Source: JBILXY01 sp044378055
GTDB lineage: Bacteria > Patescibacteriota > JACMRA01
Assembly: GCA_044378055.1 (NCBI GenBank)
Contig: JBILXY010000006.1
Location: forward strand, 3,980-67,979
Length of the DNA stretch: 64,000 nt
Direction of reading: 5' to 3'
A model generated the notes under the pieces. The model had not been told where the DNA came from, ran no database searches, and saw only the letters and a list, made by a program, of their open reading frames with translations. Made by a program: the position numbers and the translations under genes. Of the stretch, positions 58,461 to 64,000 are shown one piece after another (the first letter of the stretch is position 1; each line of letters starts with the position of its first letter).

Positions 58461-58509
58461 GTAGGGGAAGGATTGAGTCTATCAATAGAGGATAGGGATT
58501 CATCCTCCC
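58461..58509 (+). repeat. GTAG-headed hairpin variant with insertion
   Basis: GTAGGGGAAGGATT begins like the element at 31885, but about 25 bases (GAGTCTATCAATAGAGGATA and following) separate it from the matching ATTCATCCTCCC arm. Confidence 0.45.
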
Positions 58510-58558
58510 TCACCATGCAAATTGACAATCCATAGCTAGATAATAACCATAAAGATAA

Positions 58559-58635
58559 GCACTCGTAGCTCAGCGGATTAGAGCATTTGTCTTCGGAACA
58601 AAGGGTCGGGGGTTCGATCCCCTCCGGGTGCACCA
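58559..58635 (+). tRNA. tRNA-Arg (TCG)
   Basis: Acceptor GCACTCG pairs with CGGGTGC, D-loop AGCTCAGCGGATTAGAGC, anticodon stem TTTGT/ACAAA with loop CTTCGGA (anticodon TCG), T-arm GGGGGTTCGATCCCCTC, discriminator A and encoded CCA. Two REP-like hairpins follow. Confidence 0.95.
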
Positions 58636-58652
58636 TTTTAAAATTTTTTACA

Positions 58653-58675
58653 GTAGCGGCGAAGTTTACGAGCCA
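58653..58675 (+). repeat. GTAG-headed REP-like hairpin, degenerate
   Basis: GTAGCGGCGAAGTTTACGAGCC has the usual head but a poorly matched stem. It directly precedes a good copy. Confidence 0.45.
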
Positions 58676-58676
58676 T

Positions 58677-58699
58677 CGTAGCGGCGAGCCCGCCTCGCC
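58677..58699 (+). repeat. GTAG-headed REP-like hairpin
   Basis: CGTAGC followed by GGCGAG-CCCGC-CTCGCC, 41 bases after tRNA-Arg and 32 bases from the end of the C-terminal valS part. Confidence 0.75.
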
Positions 58700-58731
58700 A
58701 TAATCACCCAAACAAATTTCCAAACCGACCC

Positions 58732-59535
58732 CTACACCAGGAACTCCAATTTATCTTTTTGAAGTTGAATTTCTTGGTTCCGAGTTTGTAACTGTTCTTT
58801 CTTTTCTAAAATTACTTCTTCTTCTGCCGAATCTAGAAAACCTTGATTAGAAAGTTGATTTTCAAGTTGAGAAACTTGCTTTTCCAAATCTAAAATAATT
58901 TTCTGCGTACGATTTAATTCTAGGGGTTTGTCTTTTACTAAATCATTAATGTCTAAGCTATATTCAAAACCGTCTAATTTTACATTATATAAAGTCGTTT
59001 TTTCCTGATTAATAATTTTCGACCTAGACATTTTAAAAATTAAATCTTGGTAGGCAGAAAGAATTTTAGATGTTGAATAAACTTCAATTTGTGTGGCTGG
59101 GTCTAAACCAAACAAACCTTTTTGGGAACGAATGCTTTGAATAAAAGAAACTATAGATTCAAATTCTTCAGAGGATGGTTTGTTATTTTGATTTTCTAAT
59201 ATTTCAACTGGCCAATTTTCATTTACAATTTCCAGGGCAATTGGCTTTGTTTCACCAAAAAAGTCTTTCCATAAAGCCTGAGTTTCAAAAGGCGAATAAG
59301 GCGAAAGCAACAAAACATATTGTTTATAAAGTTGTTTTGCAAAAAGCAAATCTGTTGCGTCTGTCTTTAGATATTCCACATACCAATCAGCATAATCATT
59401 CCACAAAAATTTATAAAGGTCATCAATGGCGTGGGCAATATCGTATTCAGCCACACTGTTTTTTAAATTCTGCTGAAGAGAAATAAATTTCTTTAAAGTC
59501 CAAATTGAAGGAGCCGAAAGCTGACTTGTGTTCAT
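58732..59535 (-). CDS. valS: valyl-tRNA synthetase, C-terminal half as a separate gene
   Basis: The 267-residue protein matches the part of ValRS that follows the catalytic core. The anticodon-binding helical domain contains SIWTLKKFISLQQNLKNSVA, YDIAHAIDDLYKFLWNDYAD and WYVEYLK. SPYSPFETQALWKDFFG and FIQSIRSQKGLFGLDPATQI follow. The C-terminal coiled-coil arm reads LDLEKQVSQLENQLSNQGFL and continues in heptads. It has its own ATG and stop and begins where the N-terminal half (61276-63804) ends. Together they cover a whole ValRS. Three unrelated genes lie between them. Both frames are intact, so a two-subunit enzyme is likely. Its 5' gap holds a terminator of the upstream gene and TTGACC, but no good -10 box. 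Confidence 0.88.
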   Translation of the reverse strand: MNTSQLSAPSIWTLKKFISLQQNLKNSVAEYDIAHAIDDLYKFLWNDYADWYVEYLKTDATDLLFAKQLYKQYVLLLSPYSPFETQALWKDFFGETKPIALEIVNENWPVEILENQNNKPSSEEFESIVSFIQSIRSQKGLFGLDPATQIEVYSTSKILSAYQDLIFKMSRSKIINQEKTTLYNVKLDGFEYSLDINDLVKDKPLELNRTQKIILDLEKQVSQLENQLSNQGFLDSAEEEVILEKKEQLQTRNQEIQLQKDKLEFLV

Positions 59536-59570
59536 ATATTAGTTTTGGTGGATTCTATTTTTTCGGTCAA

Positions 59571-59605
59571 ATAAAAAAGCCTAGTCCCGGGTTTTGTTGG
59601 GCTAG
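59571..59605 (-). terminator. terminator of gene 59621-60007, also 35-base direct repeat copy 1
   Basis: On the reverse strand CTAGCCC and GGGACTAG arms are followed by GCTTTTTTAT. The 35 bases are identical to 60091-60125. Confidence 0.8.
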
Positions 59606-59620
59606 ACTTCTTAAAACTCA

Positions 59621-60007
59621 TTATTCTTTAATCCACCAGAATGGCATCCACCATAACTTTTTGTAAGTAGTTTTTGGAATTTCTTCAAAGTCTCCATCTT
59701 TCTCAGCTTTCACATCAATGATTAAATCTCCGCCTTCTGTGTACCAAATCCTGAAAGTGCCTTTTTCATTTGCACCTCTTCCGTTTCTTAGGTAAATTGT
59801 ACCCGCCAAGTCCATGCCTTCGACAACCTTACCTTCTGTTTCCAGTCTTATCATGGCTGGCATAATTTTCGGATCACTAATTGCCAAAGAGGTATCTTGC
59901 CCAGTCCAGTTGGTCCTTACAGCAGGTAAAGACATTGTTAGACCAATTAAACTCAAAACAGTACATGAAGGGATTCCAACAAGTACAAACAAAGTTTTCT
60001 TTTTCAA
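59621..60007 (-). CDS. orphan secreted or membrane-anchored protein, function unknown
   Basis: I start this gene at TTG 60007 because AAGGAG lies 9 bases upstream and the product then begins with a signal-like sequence (KKKTLFVLVGIPSCTVLSLI); the longer open frame to 60091 would start inside a terminator. The mature part of about 100 residues is beta-rich (GTIYLRNGRGANEKGTFRIW, GGDLIIDVKAEKDGDFEEIP) and ends WWMPFWWIKE. No family recognised. It is bracketed by two identical 35-base terminators and lies between the two valS halves. Confidence 0.65.
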   Translation of the reverse strand: MKKKTLFVLVGIPSCTVLSLIGLTMSLPAVRTNWTGQDTSLAISDPKIMPAMIRLETEGKVVEGMDLAGTIYLRNGRGANEKGTFRIWYTEGGDLIIDVKAEKDGDFEEIPKTTYKKLWWMPFWWIKE

Positions 60008-60090
60008 AATAAATTTCTCCTTTGCGTTAAATAAGTGTGCGCTCTTTATTCTAATCACACTTTTTGGGGTTTGTAAATATGTTTCACCCA

Positions 60091-60125
60091 ATAAAAAAGC
60101 CTAGTCCCGGGTTTTGTTGGGCTAG
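60091..60125 (-). terminator. terminator of gene 60136-60591, also 35-base direct repeat copy 2
   Basis: Identical to 59571-59605 and placed 10 bases after the stop codon of the upstream orphan gene. Confidence 0.8.
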
Positions 60126-60135
60126 GTGTTGTGGT

Positions 60136-60591
60136 TTAGATGATTCCTGAATTGGGGGGAATAAAATTTTCAAAATGCATTATATTCTCTCTATCAATAA
60201 CTGAAGATGAGAAAGTTTTTAAAATTGAAGTTTCAAGCTCTCCCTGGGCAGGACAAAACAAACCAAGAGATTTCTCTTCGAATCGATGAAAGAGTAAACA
60301 CTCGAATTGCTCTACTTTATTACCCACCCTTACAAATATTGACATTTGTCTTACTGATGGTATCAATGTAGAATATACTGAAGAAGGAATAGATAAAGAA
60401 GTGAGCTCTTCAAAATTTCTTATTTTCATCACTAATCGATTTTTTGAAACAATGGAATAGACAAATTGGCTTTTAGTACCTTTTTTATAAAGATTTACAA
60501 TAACTTGTTGATCGATATCAGTGCTTGACCATGGAGATGAAAGTAAAGCCATGGTGGCTATAAAATTCATAAGGCTTGTTAATTCAACCAA
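60136..60591 (-). CDS. orphan protein, function unknown
   Basis: The 151-residue protein has no recognised domain and no clear membrane helix. It begins at TTG 60591, six bases after AAGGAG. Segments such as SQFVYSIVSKNRLVMKIRNF and MSIFVRVGNKVEQFECLLFH suggest a beta-rich soluble fold. It has its own terminator. It lies between the valS halves, together with 59621-60007 and the metallopeptidase gene. Confidence 0.6.
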   Translation of the reverse strand: MVELTSLMNFIATMALLSSPWSSTDIDQQVIVNLYKKGTKSQFVYSIVSKNRLVMKIRNFEELTSLSIPSSVYSTLIPSVRQMSIFVRVGNKVEQFECLLFHRFEEKSLGLFCPAQGELETSILKTFSSSVIDRENIMHFENFIPPNSGII

Positions 60592-60664
60592 AACTTACTC
60601 CTTAAAAATATTGAACCTTTGTTATCATTTCTTAACTTTTACGAAATGTAAAGGGTAAAACTCT

Positions 60665-61210
60665 CTAGCTAAGCCAACTTCCATGTTGTTTAAGCCAGCT
60701 TCGGTGTAATTTCCAATTTGGGTCAAACTGATGAACAAAGTTCCAAAACCTTGGGCTGTGGTTTGGGTGTTTTACATGGGCAAGCTCGTGTATAATTACA
60801 TAATGCCTAATTTCTATTGGGGCAAAATATAAAGAAAAATTTATGGAAATGGTTCCTGAAGACGAACAAGAACCCCATCTGGTTTTGGCAGAAGACAGTC
60901 TTAACTTCGTATAACCACACTTCATTTGAGCAGAGTATAACCTTAATTCCTCTTCAAATAAAGCTTTTGCTTGTTTTTTGGCTTGTTGTAATTCTGCACT
61001 AGAAAATTCGGACCAAGGTTTAGCAACAACTTTTCTTACCGACATTTTTTCAATAACTTTAGAAAGCCAGTCCTGCCTACCAGCCACAAATTTTTGAATA
61101 TAATCCAAACCAACCTTTTTTGGAGAACGAACAATTACCTGCCCCGAAGATTTTACTTCCAATGCAAGCGTCCGTCGAGAAGAATAAATTATTTTGTGAG
61201 GGTGGATCAT
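60665..61210 (-). CDS. YgjP-like metallopeptidase (DUF45, M48-related)
   Basis: The 181-residue protein has the DUF45/YgjP pattern: KIIYSSRRTLALEVKSSGQV, RSPKKVGLDYIQKFVAGRQD, RLSSAKTRWGSCSSSGTISI, and the zinc site YVIIHELAHVKHPNHSPRFW with HExxH-like HELAH and a downstream His. It is probably a cytoplasmic zinc peptidase of unknown substrate. Length is slightly shorter than the usual 230. It starts 66 bases downstream of the N-terminal valS stop codon, and the palindromic element 61235-61274 lies in that gap. Confidence 0.85.
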   Translation of the reverse strand: MIHPHKIIYSSRRTLALEVKSSGQVIVRSPKKVGLDYIQKFVAGRQDWLSKVIEKMSVRKVVAKPWSEFSSAELQQAKKQAKALFEEELRLYSAQMKCGYTKLRLSSAKTRWGSCSSSGTISINFSLYFAPIEIRHYVIIHELAHVKHPNHSPRFWNFVHQFDPNWKLHRSWLKQHGSWLS

Positions 61211-61234
61211 TTGTATAATGGTTTGTTATTGAAA

Positions 61235-61274
61235 GTACCCCTATCTAGGGGTCAAGCCAAAGGCTTGGGGGTAG
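61235..61274. repeat. 40-base double-hairpin element, copy behind the valS N-half stop
   Basis: GTACCCCTATCTAGGGGT is followed by CAAGCC-AAA-GGCTTG and GGGGTAG. It ends one base before the stop codon of the catalytic valS part, exactly at the split point. Confidence 0.85.
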
Positions 61275-61275
61275 T

Positions 61276-63804
61276 CTACTTAGTTGAGTTTTCCACGCCC
61301 TCCCCTTCTTTTCCTTCCAAAAACCTAGCTACATTCCACAACTTATTCCCAAAATTTCGGTATTTTTCGCTGGCTGCGTCACCTAATTTTCCGCCAAATC
61401 TAATATTTCTGCCAGGAATACTTTTTTCAAGCATACCCAATCGTACAGCATCGGATGAATATTTTTCAATTTGCTCAGCTACATCAACTACATTCCCCAA
61501 AGATTTACTCATTTTCTTTCCCTTATCATCAAGCACCCAAGCATGGGCCAGATAATTTTCAAATGGAGTTTCGCCTGCAAAATACATTCCAGTCATTATC
61601 ATTCTTACAATCCAAGCATAGAAAATTTCCTTAGCTGTAGTCATGGTTTGGGTTGGATAAAACTTTTCAAAGTCTGTATTTGCCTTCCCATTGGCAAAAT
61701 CTAGGTAGTTAAGAGTTGTAAGCGGCCACAAAGTGGAACTAAACCAAGTATCTAAAATCTTAGTTTCCTGCACCCAATTCCCAGGTATTGTAGGTTTTTC
61801 AACCTGAATTTTAAAATGATTGGAAATTTCCGTAGGGGAGAAACTTGATTCACCTGTTTGGGCAGTACCCCTATCTAGGGGTGAAACCAAAGGTTTCGGG
61901 GTAGTAGCTGCATTTTGAGCTTCAATTTCCTTAAACGAATAAAACCTTCTTTCAGGATTCAAATCCAAATTATACCAAACCGGCATTTTGTGACCCCAAA
62001 TTAAATCACGAGAGATACACCAATTTTTAATGGTTTCAAAATAATTCAAGCCCCTGTCCTTATAATCCTCTGGAAAGAAATTAGTTTGATGAATACCAGC
62101 AATAGCCAATTCTTGCAAGGTTGTTTCCTCACCAATTGCTACCCCGAAACCTTCGGTTTCACCCCTTACCAGGGGTACTTTTGCAGCCTGTTTTTTAACA
62201 TTTTGCTTTGGATTGAACTTAAATTTGGCGTAATAATCTACAAAAAATTCTTCACTAATTAATGGTTCTACTACGGTTTTACTTCGTTCGCAAATAGTTA
62301 CATTGTGAACATAATTCCAATCAACTTGGTATTGAGGATAATTTTTCTGCAAGTATTCCTTCTGTTTTTCAAGACTTAATTCTCTAAATGCCGGATCAGA
62401 TAATTTTTCAACTGAGGGTTTATTTTGAACAGTCTCTCTGTTTTCTTCAAAACCTTCCTTTGTTGGAACGAAACCATCTTCAATTAACCTTTTTATTACT
62501 GCCATTCTACCCTGCTCTACTGTTAAGCCAGCAAATTCTCCACAAATTGAAGTTAGCTTTCCGTCACGGCCAATAGCTTGTGGAAGATGATTAATTCCGT
62601 GTTTTGCCGCAATATTATAATCAGCAATATCAGAAGCCGGAGTAATTTTCAAAGCCCCAGTTCCAAAATTTTCTTCTACAGATTCGTCAATAATAATTAA
62701 TATGCGTTCTACACCTAATGCTTTAATTGAGGCATAAAGTTGGAATTTGCCTTGAGTGTATTCATTAATAAATTTTAAGGATTCTTCATCACTCAGCTTA
62801 AAAATGTCTTTTATTTTAGCTGGATGAATAGCTATAGCGACATCTCCATGAACTGTTTCAGGTCTTACAGTTCCCACTTTTATTCTTTTACCATAAAAAG
62901 ATCTTACTTGTTCCGACATTTCTTTTTCTTCTGTTTCTGAAAGATAACCACCCCAACTTCCTGTTGAAACCTCATACTCAAATGTAACAAACGGGTCTTT
63001 CCTTTCTTCGTGGGAAATATCTTCTGGAACATCAGAAAGTGCTGTTTGTAGGGCCACCGACCAGTTAATTAAATATGAACCTTTGTGAATTAAACCGTCT
63101 TGCCAGTATTTTATAAAGGCATAATTTACCATATCTACCGCCCTTGGATCTAGGGTAAAAAGTAGCCTATCAAAATCTGGTGAATCGCCCAATTTTTCAG
63201 CTTGTTTTAATTGATTTCCACGCCAAACCTGAACCTTAGACCAAGCCAATTTCAACCATAAATCTGGAAAGTTTTGCTTCAAAAAATTGGCTCTATCTTC
63301 TTTTGCAATTTCAAAAAATATAAAAACTGATTCGCCTGCTTCATTTACCAAAAAACTATTTTCTTTAATTTCCTCATCGAAATCTCCCCTATTAATTAAC
63401 TTATTTATAACACCTTCCAGCTGAATTCCAGCATGATCAACCCCCGGATAATACAAAGTTGGCTTGCCTTCCTGACGGGCAATTCTAACCAAAGTATCCA
63501 TCAAATAATGTTCAAAAGCATGCCCCATATGCAAATCCCCAGTCAAATTAGGAGGAGGCACCACAATAGAATAAGTAGCGGCGACCACCGCGTCGCCATT
63601 GTAGACATTATCGCCATTACCGGCAGTGTTAATATCCACATCACCAGTACCCCTGGTAAGGGGTGATGACGAAGTCATCGGGGTAGCAATCGGGGTAGCC
63701 TGCAACTCCTCCTGCACCTCTGGCGAACCGAGTTTCAACTTCAACCAATCTTGATAAATTTGAGATTCATACTCCTTAGGATTATAAGCAGAAGGCAAAG
63801 ACAT
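61276..63804 (-). CDS. valS: valyl-tRNA synthetase, catalytic N-terminal half as a separate gene
   Basis: The 842-residue product has the class I core: VVPPPNLTGDLHMGHAFEHY (HIGH), GVDHAGIQLEGVINKL, the editing domain (GTVRPETVHGDVAIAIHP, GTGALKITPASDIADYNIA), NWCISRDLIWGHKMPVWYN, LDTWFSSTLWPLTTL and DDKGKKMSKSLGNVVDVAEQ. It stops after YRNFGNKLWNVARFL, where a normal ValRS continues into the anticodon-binding domain, now encoded at 58732-59535. I start at 63804 (MSLPSAYNPKEYE). Extra stretches in loops coincide with palindromic elements: residues about 40-53, 69-77, 543-555 and 634-646. All conserved motifs between them are intact. Confidence 0.92.
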   Translation of the reverse strand: MSLPSAYNPKEYESQIYQDWLKLKLGSPEVQEELQATPIATPMTSSSPLTRGTGDVDINTAGNGDNVYNGDAVVAATYSIVVPPPNLTGDLHMGHAFEHYLMDTLVRIARQEGKPTLYYPGVDHAGIQLEGVINKLINRGDFDEEIKENSFLVNEAGESVFIFFEIAKEDRANFLKQNFPDLWLKLAWSKVQVWRGNQLKQAEKLGDSPDFDRLLFTLDPRAVDMVNYAFIKYWQDGLIHKGSYLINWSVALQTALSDVPEDISHEERKDPFVTFEYEVSTGSWGGYLSETEEKEMSEQVRSFYGKRIKVGTVRPETVHGDVAIAIHPAKIKDIFKLSDEESLKFINEYTQGKFQLYASIKALGVERILIIIDESVEENFGTGALKITPASDIADYNIAAKHGINHLPQAIGRDGKLTSICGEFAGLTVEQGRMAVIKRLIEDGFVPTKEGFEENRETVQNKPSVEKLSDPAFRELSLEKQKEYLQKNYPQYQVDWNYVHNVTICERSKTVVEPLISEEFFVDYYAKFKFNPKQNVKKQAAKVPLVRGETEGFGVAIGEETTLQELAIAGIHQTNFFPEDYKDRGLNYFETIKNWCISRDLIWGHKMPVWYNLDLNPERRFYSFKEIEAQNAATTPKPLVSPLDRGTAQTGESSFSPTEISNHFKIQVEKPTIPGNWVQETKILDTWFSSTLWPLTTLNYLDFANGKANTDFEKFYPTQTMTTAKEIFYAWIVRMIMTGMYFAGETPFENYLAHAWVLDDKGKKMSKSLGNVVDVAEQIEKYSSDAVRLGMLEKSIPGRNIRFGGKLGDAASEKYRNFGNKLWNVARFLEGKEGEGVENSTK
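61865..61904. repeat. 40-base double-hairpin element inside valS
   Basis: GTACCCCTATCTAGGGGT, then GAAACC-AAA-GGTTTC and GGGGTAG. It is read in frame and encodes part of the extra loop KPLVSPLDRGTA. Confidence 0.9.
62139..62178. repeat. 40-base double-hairpin element inside valS, opposite orientation
   Basis: Reverse complement of GTACCCCTGGTAAGGGGT plus GAAACC-GAA-GGTTTC and GGGGTAG. It is read in frame and encodes VPLVRGETEGFGVAI. Confidence 0.9.
63575..63597 (+). repeat. GTAG-headed REP-like hairpin inside valS
   Basis: GTAGCGGCGACCACCGCGTCGCC lies within the coding sequence near the start of valS, read on the other strand as NGDAVVAAT. The stem equals the one at 42536-42559. A diverged second copy may follow up to about 63620. 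Confidence 0.85.
63647..63686. repeat. 40-base double-hairpin element inside valS
   Basis: GTACCCCTGGTAAGGGGT, then GATGAC-GAA-GTCATC and GGGGTAG. It is read in frame as TPMTSSSPLTRGT. A further CAATCGGGGTAG follows directly, repeating its end. Confidence 0.9.
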
Positions 63805-63899
63805 AATTAACTTAAAAGTGCTTTGTGGCAAAAGTTTAGTCAAGTAATTTCATCTACATTAGATTTTATTTTTGTGAACCTGTCGCCAATCTCCTAACC

Positions 63900-64000
63900 C
63901 TAAACTAGGTCTAATTTCCCTAAAGCAAGCACTAAGTGTCTTAATTTGACTAATGTTTCAAAACTTTTAGCTTTAACTTCCCATATTCTTGTTAATCTTC
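63900..64000 (-). CDS. possible C-terminal end of an unknown gene (truncated by window edge)
   Basis: The reverse strand is open from the window edge to TAG at 63900, reading RLTRIWEVKAKSFETLVKLR and ending ALGKLDLV. The 33 residues look helical and amphipathic. There is no way to name the gene from this fragment, and the open frame may be chance. Confidence 0.3.
   Translation of the reverse strand, partial: RLTRIWEVKAKSFETLVKLRHLVLALGKLDLV

Noticed and set aside
58367..58723. Reverse-strand open frame reading VHPEGIEPPTLCSEDKCSNP
   Set aside because: It is the antisense of tRNA-Arg and the neighbouring REP-like hairpins.
1..64000. TGA read as glycine or tryptophan (alternative code)
   Set aside because: Core genes have no in-frame TGA, tryptophans are TGG, and TGA is used as a stop at two genes.

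Overview
The window looks like a chromosomal segment of a small-genome, AT-rich bacterium of the Patescibacteria/CPR type. The evidence is compact gene packing, many orphan membrane or secreted proteins, minimal versions of core enzymes (pyruvate kinase without its C-terminal domain, a LepA-like protein reduced to its G domain), an archaeal/eukaryotic-type TyrRS, a phosphoketolase/acetate kinase fermentation pair, T4SS-pilin-like proteins, and scattered ribosomal protein genes. The standard code with TGA as a rare stop appears to apply. I cannot place it to a class from sequence alone.

Layout. 1-9.6 kb: murD (partial), pth, a calcium-repeat membrane protein, a VirB4-N-domain-like protein, a flavin reductase, pyk, then greA-rplU-rplQ-rplM-rpsL. 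A GNAT gene follows, flanked by a duplicated rpsL 3' end, then two orphan genes (one frameshifted) and a J-domain protein. 9.6-19.4 kb: sunset-domain protein, rpmB, dus, two TM2 proteins, phosphohexomutase, ftsZ, tyrS, orphans, tRNA-Asn, peroxiredoxin. 19.6-31.8 kb: ABC exporter, ackA, lipoprotein, xfp, membrane protein, tRNA-Ile(UAU), ssb, membrane-anchored nuclease, truncated lepA. 32-43.6 kb: vapBC, PIF1-like helicase, and a 9-kb orphan locus with a secreted protein and a 2086-residue giant protein. 43.7-58.5 kb: gyrA, a WecA/MraY-like transferase, two T4SS-pilin-like genes (one with four pilin units), gatB, a second vapBC-like pair, a glycosyltransferase, rpsG, spoU-hrcA-def, clpP, tRNA-Arg. 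58.7-63.8 kb: valyl-tRNA synthetase split into two ORFs about 1.7 kb apart.

The most unusual features are as follows. (1) valS is split between its catalytic core and its anticodon-binding/coiled-coil part. The catalytic half carries several palindromic repeat elements read in frame, and another copy sits right behind its stop codon. (2) Two families of dispersed palindromes occur: a 40-bp double hairpin and GTAG-headed REP-like hairpins. (3) There is a four-unit VirB2-type pilin. (4) Many core genes have a -10 box only 6-10 nt before the start codon and no Shine-Dalgarno sequence, which suggests leaderless mRNAs. A set of small orphan genes instead has Shine-Dalgarno sites, often GTG/TTG starts, and several have their own terminators.

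How the genes fit together: xfp, ackA and pyk point to phosphoketolase fermentation with substrate-level ATP formation. The membrane nuclease, the T4SS-pilin proteins and the VirB4-like domain fit DNA uptake or transfer and nucleotide scavenging. The giant-protein locus is probably a surface or cell-contact system, but its function cannot be read from the sequence.
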